Shown here one piece after another: positions 43,106-53,785 of a stretch of 64,000 bases of DNA; within the stretch, counting starts at the first letter, position 1; the number at the start of each line of letters is the position of its first letter. The position numbers were made by a program, and so were the translations under genes. A model generated the notes under the pieces. That model searched no databases and was not told where the DNA came from. It saw only the letters and a program-made list of their open reading frames with translations. The DNA is from CAZCFB01 sp964511535 (GTDB taxonomy: Bacteria > Myxococcota_A > Polyangia > GCA-2747355 > CAZCFB01): NCBI GenBank assembly GCA_964511535.1, contig CAZEFW010000020.1, positions 1 to 64,000 on the forward strand, read 5' to 3'.

Positions 43106-44032
43106 ATGAACACCTTCGTCATCATCGCTACTGCGCTAATTGGCTTTGCCATCGGCTATATCCTCGCCTTCCTCAGCGGCAAAAAGAAGCTCGAGCTGGT
43201 GGAGGAAAACCTCGGCGACGCGCGGGAAGAGGTGGACTACATCAAGCGCGAAGCCGATCGCCGGGTGGATGAGGAGCGCCAGCGTTCGGCCGAGCAGTCC
43301 AAGGAGCTCGACACCCTGCGCGAGCAGACCGCTGGCTACGCGCAGTTCCGCCAGAAGAAGGAGGCGGAGCTCAAGCAGGCCATGGCAAAGCTGCGCGAAC
43401 TGGAGGCTGCCTACTCCTCATCCGGCAAGGAGAACCAGACCTTCAAGCGGTCCTGGCAAGAGGCGGAGCAGCGCACGCGACAGGCCGAGGTCGTGGCAGA
43501 GCAGGCCCAGCAGCGGGTGGAGCTGCTCGAGCGCCAGCTCAGCCTCATCGAGGATGAACGCCAGCGGCTGAGCCAGCGGATCCTGGCCCAGGAGCAGCAG
43601 CTGCAGCAGGCCAAGAAGGCCGCGATGGCGTCGGCGCGGGAAGAGAGCCGATCAGCCACGCTGATGGCCGCCAAGGGGAACCTCAAGGAGGTGCTCAAGG
43701 CGTTTGCGGACTCCGAGAGGCAGGAGGTCGCGGTGCTGTCCGACGACTCCGGCATGGTGGTGGACGCCATCGGCACCAAGGACTATCACGACGCCGTGGC
43801 CGCATCCTCGCAGATCGTCGCCATGGCCACGCGGCAGCTCGAAGACGAGGTGCCCTTCGGCAGCCTGGCCGCCTTCTCCGTCGAGGATGAAAATGATCGT
43901 GTCATTTGCGGCAAGAGCTTCAAGGTGGCCGATAACAGCATGGGCCTGGGCCTGATCACCTACGGCGGCCGCCGCCCCTCCTACCGCACGTTCGAATCCG
44001 CAATAGAGAGCATCTCGAAGATCCTGGAATAG
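43106..44032 (+). CDS. Membrane-anchored coiled-coil Roadblock/LC7-like protein
   Basis: 308 residues. An N-terminal TM helix (about 3-22) and a long charged coiled coil (about 25-195) are followed by a Roadblock/LC7-like domain (about 195-305: LKEVLKAFADSERQEVAVLS, GMVVDAIG, PSYRTFESA). MglB-type Roadblock proteins regulate Ras-like GTPases of polarity and motility. Here the domain is displayed on a membrane stalk facing the cytoplasm. No GTPase gene is in the window. The frame opens upstream to 43013, but the ATG at 43106 precedes the TM. It follows the transglutaminase-like gene by 129 nt. Confidence 0.82.
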   Translation: MNTFVIIATALIGFAIGYILAFLSGKKKLELVEENLGDAREEVDYIKREADRRVDEERQRSAEQSKELDTLREQTAGYAQFRQKKEAELKQAMAKLRELEAAYSSSGKENQTFKRSWQEAEQRTRQAEVVAEQAQQRVELLERQLSLIEDERQRLSQRILAQEQQLQQAKKAAMASAREESRSATLMAAKGNLKEVLKAFADSERQEVAVLSDDSGMVVDAIGTKDYHDAVAASSQIVAMATRQLEDEVPFGSLAAFSVEDENDRVICGKSFKVADNSMGLGLITYGGRRPSYRTFESAIESISKILE

Positions 44033-44070
44033 TCCCCAACTACCTGAAGACCTGGACGCGTCCTGATCTA

Positions 44071-44089
44071 TGCATCTCCAGCAGATGCA
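44071..44089. terminator. Perfect hairpin after the Roadblock gene
   Basis: TGCATCT, CCAGC loop, AGATGCA, 39 nt after the stop codon. No T-run directly follows. Confidence 0.4.
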
Positions 44090-44105
44090 AGGGTGTTGGT
44101 TTATA

Positions 44106-44214
44106 GGCTTGGGGCTTGGGGCTTGGGGCTTGGGGCTTGGGGCTTGGGTCGGAAATCAGGGGACGGTTTTCTGAACTTCTGAACTTCTGAACTTCTGAAC
44201 TTCTGAACTTCTGA
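44106..44214. repeat. Two adjacent short tandem arrays
   Basis: Six copies of GGCTTGG-type heptamer (44106-44148), then, after 22 bases, five copies of the 8-bp unit CTGAACTT (44171-44214). Two unrelated microsatellites side by side between the Roadblock gene and the HExxH membrane protein gene. Confidence 0.9.
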
Positions 44215-44323
44215 AAAGCCTCCCCTTATTCGACCTTTGGCCTTTCGGCTACGTTCACGTCCATGTCGCCGATTACTTCCACGTTTATTTGACCTACATC
44301 TACCTACACCTCATGCTTGTGGG

Positions 44324-45154
44324 GTGCTGCCTCTCCTGACCCAGAACCTGTTGAACATTGCCCTGACCCTCGGCGGCCTGGCTGGCCTGCTGGCGCTGTT
44401 GCACCTGATGGAACGCAGCGTCGGCCGGTTTTTGTCTCACCGCCTGGGCTGGAACGCCGTGCTGGTCACCGGCTGGATTGGCGTGCCGGTCCATGAGCTG
44501 AGCCACCTGGCGCTGGCGCGGCTGTTTGGACACCGGATAATCGACTACCGCCTCTTCGCCCCCGATCCAGCCAGCGGGACCCTCGGCTATGTGCGCCATG
44601 GCTACTCACGGCCCTCGCCCTGGCAGCTGGTGGGCGCCCTGTTCATCGGCGTGGCTCCGGTGCTTTTGGGGGGAACGCTGCTGGTGGCCCTGATGGCCTG
44701 GATGGTCCCGCCCCCCGTCCTGCTGCAGCTCGCGGGGCGGCTGGTGGCCGCCGGCGGGGACGCGCCAGCCTCGGTGGCCACGGCGTCTCACGGGTTCGGC
44801 GTGGTGGGCACCCTCGCGGCGCTCGTGTGGCACCACCGTACGATCTGGCTGCCGGCGCAGCTCTACCTGGCCATCTGCGTCGCCAGCCACCTGAGCCCGA
44901 GCCTGGCCGACCTCAAGGGAGCGCTGCCCGGCGCCCTGTTCGCCGGCGCCCTGGCCTGCGCCGCGGCCGCCGCGGCAGCCCATGGCGGCACCAGCCTGAC
45001 GGCGGCGCCGCTGATGCTCGGACCCGTGGTGCTGGTGGTGGTGCTCGGCGGCCTGTTCCAGGGCCTCTATGCAGCGTTGGTGTGGGGGGTGTTGCGGGTC
45101 ATCAAGGGGGGGCAACGTGGGCGCCGGAGCGCCCCGCGTCGCTGTCGCGCCTGA
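44324..45154 (+). CDS. Polytopic membrane protein with HExxH motif (M50-like)
   Basis: About 276 residues with five to six TM helices. TM segments hold VPVHELSHLALARLFGH, an HExxH zinc motif inside the membrane as in site-2 proteases. A later LSPSLADLKGALPG segment may supply the second-site Asp. The family is not certain; it could be a distant M50 metallopeptidase or a non-proteolytic relative. Start uncertain: GTG 44324 is given because it lies just before the first TM, but the frame extends to 44237 and no good ribosome-binding site is seen. It converges on a Cys-rich lipoprotein gene. Confidence 0.72.
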   Translation: MLPLLTQNLLNIALTLGGLAGLLALLHLMERSVGRFLSHRLGWNAVLVTGWIGVPVHELSHLALARLFGHRIIDYRLFAPDPASGTLGYVRHGYSRPSPWQLVGALFIGVAPVLLGGTLLVALMAWMVPPPVLLQLAGRLVAAGGDAPASVATASHGFGVVGTLAALVWHHRTIWLPAQLYLAICVASHLSPSLADLKGALPGALFAGALACAAAAAAAHGGTSLTAAPLMLGPVVLVVVLGGLFQGLYAALVWGVLRVIKGGQRGRRSAPRRCRA

Positions 45155-45170
45155 GCGCGGGCCTCACCAG

Positions 45171-46565
45171 CTACTCGTTGACGCCGGCGTCCTTGGCAGC
45201 GGTGCTCGAGTCCGGCGTCGTGGTGCCCGCGTCCGGCGTCGTAGTGCCCGAGTCCATCGGGGTGGTGCCCGAGTCGGCGGTGGTGGTGGTGAAGCTGCCG
45301 CTGGCGGTTTCGTCCAGGCAGACGCCCGTGGGGTCGGTCTTCTTGGCCATCGCCTTGCCGGTGTAGCGGTCGCGGCAGCCCATCTTGGTCGGGTTGTTCT
45401 GCATGCCCAGGGAGGTGCAATCAACCGTTGACGCGGTGCCGAAGAAGTCGCAGGTGATGGAGGCAGCGCTCTGGCACAGCGGGCTGGCGCTCACCGCGGA
45501 GCCGCCGACGGAGATGTTGTTCCAGGCGTAGCACTCGTAGTCGCCGCCCTTGTCCTTGGCGTTGCCGCGGCAGTCGGTGGCCTTCTTCAGGTCGCACTTC
45601 TTGAAGCAGATGCCGCCGTAGTACAGACCATGGCAGGAGCTGCCGCTGTCGCAGGCGAAGTCGCTGACCTTCTTGGAGAAGGAGCAGTACGTGATGGCGC
45701 AGTAGCCGTTGCGGTTGGCCACGCCGATGGCCCCTGAGGTGGTGGAGCTCTCGGTGAAGCAGGTGCCGTTGGCCGGGCAGTCCTTGTCGTCCTTGCACGC
45801 GTCACCCACCTTGGCGGTGGCCTTGCCGTGAGTGTGCTTGCCGCAGATGCCGCCGGCGGTGCAGTTGCCCGGCAGGGCGCACTGGCCGGAGGTGTAGCAG
45901 AACGCGCCCGTGCCCTCGCCGGCGCAGTCGGCGTCCTTGGAGCAGGTCTTCTTAAGGCTCACCGGGCAGTCCTTGTTGTTGTTGCACTTGGGCCAGATGC
46001 AGACCGCCGAGTTGAGCGACCCGCTCCACTGGGTGGACCGCGGGTGGCAGGTGGTGTTGCTCTTTGCGTCGCACGGGTTCTTGGTCAGGCTCGGGTCGCA
46101 GGTCTTGAGGCAGTAGTAGTAGTTGGTGCCGCCCGAGTAGCGGAAGGTGGCGCACTTGTAGCCCGGCTTGGGGCAGCTGTCCTCGTCCACAAGCGGGGTC
46201 TGGCTGTTGTCCGGGGTGCAGGTGGCGGTGCAGATGCCAGCGCCGCCCGAGACCCAGTTGAACAGGTTGGTGTACTGCAGGCAGAGGGAGGAGTCCTTCT
46301 TGCAATCTTTGGCCGACGAGCAGCCTGCGCCGATGTTGTGGTCCTTGGGGGTGACGGGCCCGGTGTCGGGGGAGGCCGAGGTGTCCGGCGTGGTGCCGGT
46401 ATCCTGGGTGCCCGCCTCGGTGGTGCCGGTGTCTCCGGTGCCGCTGCCCGTGTCCACCTTGATGGATCCATCCGCCTTGGTCGTGTCGTCATCGTCGCTG
46501 CAGCCAGCGGCGAGTACGAGGGCGAGGGCCCCAGCGCACAAGGCACAATATGCCAGTTTCTTCAT
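45171..46565 (-). CDS. Cys-rich lipoprotein with Thr/Asp-rich tails
   Basis: 464 residues. Lipobox LAAGC (about 18-22). Low-complexity Asp/Thr/Gly linkers flank both ends (DTGTTEAGTQ near residue 50; DSGTTTPDAG at the C-terminus). The central ~330 residues contain more than 30 cysteines in irregular spacing (CSSAKDCKKD, CSKDADCAGEG, CKDDKDCPANGTC), typical of secreted disulfide-rich myxobacterial proteins. No enzymatic motif. A possible surface protein. It stands between convergent and codirectional neighbours as a single gene. Confidence 0.8.
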   Translation of the reverse strand: MKKLAYCALCAGALALVLAAGCSDDDDTTKADGSIKVDTGSGTGDTGTTEAGTQDTGTTPDTSASPDTGPVTPKDHNIGAGCSSAKDCKKDSSLCLQYTNLFNWVSGGAGICTATCTPDNSQTPLVDEDSCPKPGYKCATFRYSGGTNYYYCLKTCDPSLTKNPCDAKSNTTCHPRSTQWSGSLNSAVCIWPKCNNNKDCPVSLKKTCSKDADCAGEGTGAFCYTSGQCALPGNCTAGGICGKHTHGKATAKVGDACKDDKDCPANGTCFTESSTTSGAIGVANRNGYCAITYCSFSKKVSDFACDSGSSCHGLYYGGICFKKCDLKKATDCRGNAKDKGGDYECYAWNNISVGGSAVSASPLCQSAASITCDFFGTASTVDCTSLGMQNNPTKMGCRDRYTGKAMAKKTDPTGVCLDETASGSFTTTTADSGTTPMDSGTTTPDAGTTTPDSSTAAKDAGVNE

Positions 46566-46636
46566 CGCTCTCCTCCTGATGGAGTGTTAAGGAATCGCCC
46601 TATTCAACCTTCACCGGGCGTGGGTTGTCAATCGAG

Positions 46637-48112
46637 TCAGCCCTTGGTCACCAGGTAGGCCACCACCCCCGCCAGGCTCACGGCCCCGAGGATCAACAGC
46701 GCCCAGAGCCACCACGGCCGCCGGAAAACGTCCACGTCGAACTCGGTGGTGGGCTGAATCATCTCGGGGTCTGGCAGCGGGGCAATGTGCCCCTGGTGGA
46801 CCTCCGCCGTGAACTCGGTCGTCAGGGGCGGGGGCCGCTCCGCTGCCGCCTCCCCGCGAGACCAGCTGTCCTGCGCGTCAACCGGCACGGGCGGAGTCTC
46901 CTCGTAGGGGCCGGGCGGGACCTGGTCCTCGGCGGCCACGATGGTGGCGGCGTAATCGTCGGCCGAGGAGGTCCCCTCGGGGGCCATCAGCGACGGCGGC
47001 GTCTGCTGGACCATGGTCTCCTTCATGTCGTCCGCGTCGTCGAGCGGCGCCACGACCCCGGGATCGGTGATGTCCCTGGGCTGGAGCAGGTAAACCGGAT
47101 CGGTCTCCTTCAGCTCCCCGGGCGGTGGGGTCTGCTCGTCGAGCATCACGTCAGGCGGGAGCTCCGGCGGCTGCTCGCTTGCGTCCGGCATCTCGGTGGC
47201 GTCCGGCACCTGAAAGCCGGGCATGGTGGCCTTGCGATCGGCGGCTTCCACCTTCTTGGTGTCCAGCGCCTGGAGGAAATCGGCGGCGTCCGCGTAGCGC
47301 AGGTCGATGTCACGGGCCAGGCCGCGCTCCACCACGCTGTAGGCCCACTCCGGCAGGCCGGGCATCACGTTGCGCAGCGGCGTGATGTTGTGGTTGATGA
47401 TGTCGGTGCTGATCTGGATCAAGCTCTCGGTCTTGAACGGTAGCCTCCCGGCCAGGACCTCGTACATGATGATCGCCACCGCCCACAGATCCCAGCGCGG
47501 GTCAGCCTTGCCGCCGCTCGCCTGCTCGGGCGAGAGGTAGACCGGCGTACCGAGCACCTCGTCAGCCCGGGTGAGCGTGGGCCAGTCCCAGTCCTCGTTG
47601 ACCGCGCGGGCGATGCCGAAGTCGAGCATCTTGATGAAAAGCCGCGGCCGGCTGGCCCCCACCAGCATCATGTTGGCCGGCTTGACGTCTCTGTGCACCA
47701 GCCCGATCTTGTGGATCGCCTCGATGGCCGACAGGATCTGCAGGACCACCTCGCGGGTGTCCTGGTGCGTCAGCGGCGCCGCCCGGTCCATGTACTCCTG
47801 CAGCGACTCCCCTTCCACGAACTCCATCACGATGAACGGCTCGCCCGTGTGCACCAGGCCGAAGTCGTACACCTGGACGATGTGCTGGTGGTTGATGGCG
47901 CCCGCGGCCCGCGCTTCGTTGAAGAAGCGCTCCCGAAGGCGCGCGCTGGAGCAGTCCTGCTTGAGCACCTTGATGGCGAGCCGGCGCCCAAGGAGCACGT
48001 GGCGAGCCTCGAACACGGCTCCCATGGAGCCCTGCCCGATCTGGCGCACTACCTCATACCGCTCGCCCAAAGTTTGCCCAACGAGCGGGTGAGTGGACTG
48101 CTGTTGTTCCAT
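46637..48112 (-). CDS. Ser/Thr protein kinase with single C-terminal TM
   Basis: 491 residues. Kinase domain about 18-285: GQGSMGAVFEARH loop, Lys in AIKVLKQ, HRDVKPANMML, DFG, and YLSPEQ. A disordered Pro/Glu/Thr-rich segment (about 290-460) is rich in possible phosphosites. A TM helix (about 466-487) lies at the very C-terminus with almost nothing outside, so it senses internally or through the membrane. Divergent from the next kinase, starts 76 nt apart, so they share a control region. Confidence 0.93.
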   Translation of the reverse strand: MEQQQSTHPLVGQTLGERYEVVRQIGQGSMGAVFEARHVLLGRRLAIKVLKQDCSSARLRERFFNEARAAGAINHQHIVQVYDFGLVHTGEPFIVMEFVEGESLQEYMDRAAPLTHQDTREVVLQILSAIEAIHKIGLVHRDVKPANMMLVGASRPRLFIKMLDFGIARAVNEDWDWPTLTRADEVLGTPVYLSPEQASGGKADPRWDLWAVAIIMYEVLAGRLPFKTESLIQISTDIINHNITPLRNVMPGLPEWAYSVVERGLARDIDLRYADAADFLQALDTKKVEAADRKATMPGFQVPDATEMPDASEQPPELPPDVMLDEQTPPPGELKETDPVYLLQPRDITDPGVVAPLDDADDMKETMVQQTPPSLMAPEGTSSADDYAATIVAAEDQVPPGPYEETPPVPVDAQDSWSRGEAAAERPPPLTTEFTAEVHQGHIAPLPDPEMIQPTTEFDVDVFRRPWWLWALLILGAVSLAGVVAYLVTKG

Positions 48113-48188
48113 CTTGGCCGAGGGTATCGCCGCACGGTGTCATTGTCTACATAACCCACCAAACGCTGGTACACTCACGTTCCGAACC

Positions 48189-49556
48189 ATGCTCGAAAAG
48201 ATCGGCAACTACCGCATCCTGGAGGAGATCGGCTACGGCGGCATGGCCGTGGTGTACAAGGGGATCCAGGAGTCGCTGGGCCGCACCGTGGCCATCAAGG
48301 CCCTGCGCACCTCCATGTCAGCCGAGAAGGACGCTGTGGCCCGCTTCGAGCGCGAGGCCACGAGCATGGCCAACTTCCAGCACGAGAACATCATCACGGT
48401 CTACGACTTCTTCCCACACCGCGGCGCGCTGTTCATCGTGATGGAGCATGTGGAGGGGGTGGATCTGTACGACCTGCTGGAGCAATCGCCCCGGCTCCCG
48501 CCGGACATCGTCGTGATCATCGCCTTGCAGGTGGCTCGCGCCCTGGACTACGCCCACTTCGGCGGGGTCATCCACCGGGACGTCAAGCCGGCCAACATCA
48601 TCCTGAGCAAGCTCGGCACGGTGAAGCTCACCGACTTCGGCATCGCCCGCCTGGGCGGCTCTGACCTGACCTGGACCGGCGTCGGCCTCGGCACCCCGGC
48701 ATACATGTCCCCGGAGCAGGTCACCGGCCAGCGCCTGGACGCGCGCAGCGACATCTTCTCCCTCGGTGTGGTGATGTACCAGATGGTCACCGGCCAGAAG
48801 CCTTTCGAGGAGGACACGCAGCTGTCGGTGCTGCAGAAAGTGCGCTCGCACTCCCCCCCGGCGCCGCGCAGCATCAACCCATCGTTGCCGCGGGAGCTGG
48901 AGCGGATCATCTCCCGCTGCATGGCCAAGGCGCCCCGGGACCGGTACGACTCGACCCAGGAGCTGATGGGGGTGCTGGAGCTGTACCTGGCGGAGCACGT
49001 GAACCTGAACTATCGCGCCAGGCTGCTGCTCTTTCTGCAGCAGAAGGGGGTGTTGAGCGAGAAGGAGCTCAAGGCCACCATGAACCCTGCCCTGCTGGGC
49101 AGCCCGGTGAGCAAGCGGCGCCGGCGGCCGCGCATGGAGATCGGGCCGGCGCTGGTGGCGCTGTCGGCAGTGGGGCTGCTGGTGGCAGTCGTGCTGGTCC
49201 TGGTGGTGGCGCTGCGGCCTGGAGTGCAGGCGCCCCCGGCCGCAGCCGCAGCCGCAGCCGCGCCGGCGGCGGCGAAGCCCATCGGTGAAGCCGTGCCTGC
49301 CAGGGTGGGAGGCAACTCCAGGCTGCGGGTGGTGGTCAACCCGTGGGCCAAGGTGGAGGTGGACGGCGTGGTGCGCGCTCTGACGCCCCTGGACCGCCCG
49401 CTGGCGCTGGCCCCGGGGGAGCACGTGGTCCGGCTGCTAAACCCGCACTACGAGACCGAGAAGCGGCGGGTCAAGCTGGAGGCGGGCAGCCTGGTCACCA
49501 TCAAGGTGGAGCTGAAGCAGCGCAAGGCTGCGGCCAGCAAGGGGGAGCAAAAATGA
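48189..49556 (+). CDS. Ser/Thr protein kinase with PEGA domain
   Basis: 455 residues from ATG 48189 (no clear Shine-Dalgarno). Kinase domain about 8-265: GYGGMAVVYKG, AIKAL, HRDVKPANIIL, DFG, TPAYMSPEQ. TM helix about 320-342, Ala-rich linker, then one PEGA module (about 375-440: VVNPWAKVEVDGV, PLALAPGEHVVRL). Predicted to phosphorylate target proteins in response to an outside cue. Its stop overlaps the start of the LysM gene (ATGA). The frame extends to 48093, but that would overlap the divergent kinase. Confidence 0.94.
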   Translation: MLEKIGNYRILEEIGYGGMAVVYKGIQESLGRTVAIKALRTSMSAEKDAVARFEREATSMANFQHENIITVYDFFPHRGALFIVMEHVEGVDLYDLLEQSPRLPPDIVVIIALQVARALDYAHFGGVIHRDVKPANIILSKLGTVKLTDFGIARLGGSDLTWTGVGLGTPAYMSPEQVTGQRLDARSDIFSLGVVMYQMVTGQKPFEEDTQLSVLQKVRSHSPPAPRSINPSLPRELERIISRCMAKAPRDRYDSTQELMGVLELYLAEHVNLNYRARLLLFLQQKGVLSEKELKATMNPALLGSPVSKRRRRPRMEIGPALVALSAVGLLVAVVLVLVVALRPGVQAPPAAAAAAAAPAAAKPIGEAVPARVGGNSRLRVVVNPWAKVEVDGVVRALTPLDRPLALAPGEHVVRLLNPHYETEKRRVKLEAGSLVTIKVELKQRKAAASKGEQK

Positions 49557-50470
49557 CGGGGGCGCGCGCCTGGGCCGCGCTGGCGGTGGCCTGCCTGGCG
49601 GCGTCGCCCGGGGCCGCTGGAGCCCAGGGCGTCAGCCATCGCGTCGAGAAGGGTGAGACCGCGGCCAGCATCTCCAAGGCCTACTACGGAACCGCCCGCC
49701 ATGGCCGGCTGGTTTCGCTGGCCAACGGCATGTCTCCGTCGGACAAGCTGTGGGTCGGCTCCGAGGTGGTCATCCCCACCGCGCGCCCCTACATCGTCCA
49801 GCGCCGCAGCAGCTACGAGGAGCTGGCCAGGCGCCTGCTGGGGCACAAACGCCGCTGGACCGCCTTCAGGCAGCTGAACCAAAAGGCCTCACGCCGCCGC
49901 AGGGTGTCCCGGGGGCAGCAGGTGTGGGTGCCGCATGTCTTCACCCACGAGGTGACCCGCGGCCAGAGCTGGCGGTCGATCTCCGCGCTCTTCTATGGCA
50001 GCCGACGGGGCGCCAGGAACCTGGCGCGCTACAACCTCTCGGAGGGGCGTCGGCCCAGGCCTGGCAGCTCGGTGCTGGTGCCCGCCGGCAACCTGCACCT
50101 GAGCAGCGCGGCGCTGGTTCGCCTGATCAACCACCGGATCCTCGGGCTGCGCCAGGCTGGCACCCCCGCGGTCGGGGTGGGCCGCCTCCCGCTCGTTCAA
50201 GCCCGCAAGCTGCTCCGGGACGGCGAGTTCGCCGCGGTGGCGGTGGAGCTGGTTCGCCAGCTCGCCCCCCTGCTCACCAGCGCCCGGGACCGGGCCGACG
50301 TGTTCCGTCTGCTCGGCACCGCCATGGTTGCCCTGGACCGGCCGACCCTGGCCCGCGCCTGCTTCTCCGAGATGCTGCGGCACCAGCCGGACCTGAAGCT
50401 CGACGCCAGGACCACCTCCCCCAAGGTCAAGGAGGCCGTTCGCAAGGCGTCAGCCCGAGATCCCCGGTGA
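49553..50470 (+). CDS. LysM-repeat secreted protein
   Basis: 305 residues. The signal peptide (about 1-24, ending AAGAQ) is followed by three LysM-like modules (about 28-75, 78-125, 128-175; patterns HRVEKGETAASISKAYYG, EELARRLLG, HEVTRGQSWRSISALFYG). These bind peptidoglycan glycan strands. The C-terminal ~120 residues look like a TPR-type helical segment (LLRDGEFAAVAVEL, DRADVFRLLGTAMVALDRPTLARACFSEML). Translation is coupled to the kinase upstream and to the lipoprotein downstream (GTGA overlap). It may carry the kinase's cell-wall signal. Confidence 0.85.
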   Translation: MTGARAWAALAVACLAASPGAAGAQGVSHRVEKGETAASISKAYYGTARHGRLVSLANGMSPSDKLWVGSEVVIPTARPYIVQRRSSYEELARRLLGHKRRWTAFRQLNQKASRRRRVSRGQQVWVPHVFTHEVTRGQSWRSISALFYGSRRGARNLARYNLSEGRRPRPGSSVLVPAGNLHLSSAALVRLINHRILGLRQAGTPAVGVGRLPLVQARKLLRDGEFAAVAVELVRQLAPLLTSARDRADVFRLLGTAMVALDRPTLARACFSEMLRHQPDLKLDARTTSPKVKEAVRKASARDPR

Positions 50471-51537
50471 GCCGCGCGCGCTGGTGGCTGGTGTGCGTGG
50501 CCCTGCTGGCCGGCTGTCCCCGGGCCGGCCCGGGCTCCAGCGCCGGTCGTGACACGGGGACCGAGGGCCAGGACAGCGCCCCGACGCGCCCGGCCCCGGT
50601 GGGCTTCGAGGCCTGCGCCCGGGTGGCCCCACCCCCCGTCGACAGGGTCAAGCCCGTGACCCTGGCCGGTGTGCGGCTGGTGCTCCAGGGCGCCGTGATG
50701 CGCCCGGCGCCCCATCAGCGCGCCAGCTCCCGCCGCCTGGTGCTCGGGGTACTGGCCGATACCCGCTTCGCCGACGAGGCCAACGTCTCGCGCCTGCGGC
50801 TGCTGAGGGACCACCTCGTGTCCCTCGGCGCCCACGCCATCGTGGTTCTCGGCGGCCTGGACGCCACCTACGAGGGCACGCGGGCGCTGCTGGGCGCGCT
50901 TCACGGGCGGCTGCCCCTGCTGGCCCTGCCCGGCGACCGGGCCTCACGATCCGGCTTCTCGGGTGCGCTGGAGAACCTGGGCCAGGGGGTGGTGGACTTC
51001 ACCCTGGTGCGCGCCGTGGTGCACCCGGCGGCGACCCTGGTGGGCGTCCCGGGCTACCACCTGACCCATCACCTGCGGGCAGAGGTGCAGGGCTGCTCCT
51101 ACGACCGCGAGGACCTCGCCGAGGTGGCGACCCTGGCCCTGACCCTGCCCGCGCCCAGGATCCTGCTGTCTCATGGCCCACCCCGGGCAGAGGGCCCCGG
51201 GGCGGTGGACCGCGCCCTGGGGGGGATCAACGCCGGCGACCCGGCGCTGACGCGGCTGCTGGGGGCGGGCAAATTCCAGTTCGGCCTGGCGGCGCACCTG
51301 CACGAAGCCGGGGGCCACGCCACCACCCTGGCAGGCGCCCCGGTGGCCCCTGGAGACAGCGCCGAAGGGCTGCTGCTCAACGTGGGCTCCGCCGACAGGG
51401 TGCCCCACGAAAACCTACGCCGCGGGACCTCCAGCGGCACCGCGGCGCTGATCACCCTGGATCACGGCATCGCGACCCATCGCGTCATCGATCTGGACGA
51501 CCTCGGCAAACCTGCTGAAAAAAATAGGAATAATTGA
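50467..51537 (+). CDS. Lipoprotein with degenerate calcineurin-like phosphoesterase fold
   Basis: 356 residues, GTG start at 50467 overlapping the LysM gene stop. Lipobox LLAGC. The core follows metallophosphoesterase order, but key ligands are replaced: GDxH reads ADTR, GDxxD reads GGLD, GNH reads GDR. The later LLSHGPP His and AHLH segment remain. Metal-dependent hydrolysis is therefore doubtful. Third gene of the kinase-LysM unit. It may be a binding rather than catalytic protein. An alternative is a fast-evolving active relative with shifted ligands. Confidence 0.75.
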   Translation: MSRARWWLVCVALLAGCPRAGPGSSAGRDTGTEGQDSAPTRPAPVGFEACARVAPPPVDRVKPVTLAGVRLVLQGAVMRPAPHQRASSRRLVLGVLADTRFADEANVSRLRLLRDHLVSLGAHAIVVLGGLDATYEGTRALLGALHGRLPLLALPGDRASRSGFSGALENLGQGVVDFTLVRAVVHPAATLVGVPGYHLTHHLRAEVQGCSYDREDLAEVATLALTLPAPRILLSHGPPRAEGPGAVDRALGGINAGDPALTRLLGAGKFQFGLAAHLHEAGGHATTLAGAPVAPGDSAEGLLLNVGSADRVPHENLRRGTSSGTAALITLDHGIATHRVIDLDDLGKPAEKNRNN

Positions 51538-51626
51538 CCGGGTTTTTAGTGTGTAATACGATGCGCATGGGCGAATTTTAACGAGGGCGGGACTATTCCC
51601 TCCCTCGCAGAGCACTACTAAACGGA

Positions 51627-53569
<1,943 letters not shown>

Positions 53570-53573
<4 letters not shown>

Positions 53574-53785
53574 GCGCCCTCCCCCTCTTCCACCTCGCCC
53601 TTTGTGAACAGAATGAACGCCATGGCAGGGCGCTTGTTGCTCTCCCGCATGGCGAACTGGATCCCGTCGAGCACCCAGCCGGCGGCCACGTTCTCGTTGA
53701 TCAGGTCCTCGAGGATGTCGTCGGTGACCGTCTGGGTCTCCACCACATGGTAGCGGGTGACCCTCCCGGGGCGCGGCTCAGCCAT
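53570..53785 (-). CDS. Small DUF4177-like protein coupled to hemB
   Basis: 71 residues. Pattern YHVVETQTVTDDILEDLINE...GWVLDGIQFA...AFILFTK resembles small DUF4177-like proteins (strand-helix-strand-strand). Its ATG lies within the last codons of hemB (8-nt overlap), so translation is likely coupled. Acidic C-terminus. Function unknown; the link to haem synthesis is only positional. Confidence 0.75.
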
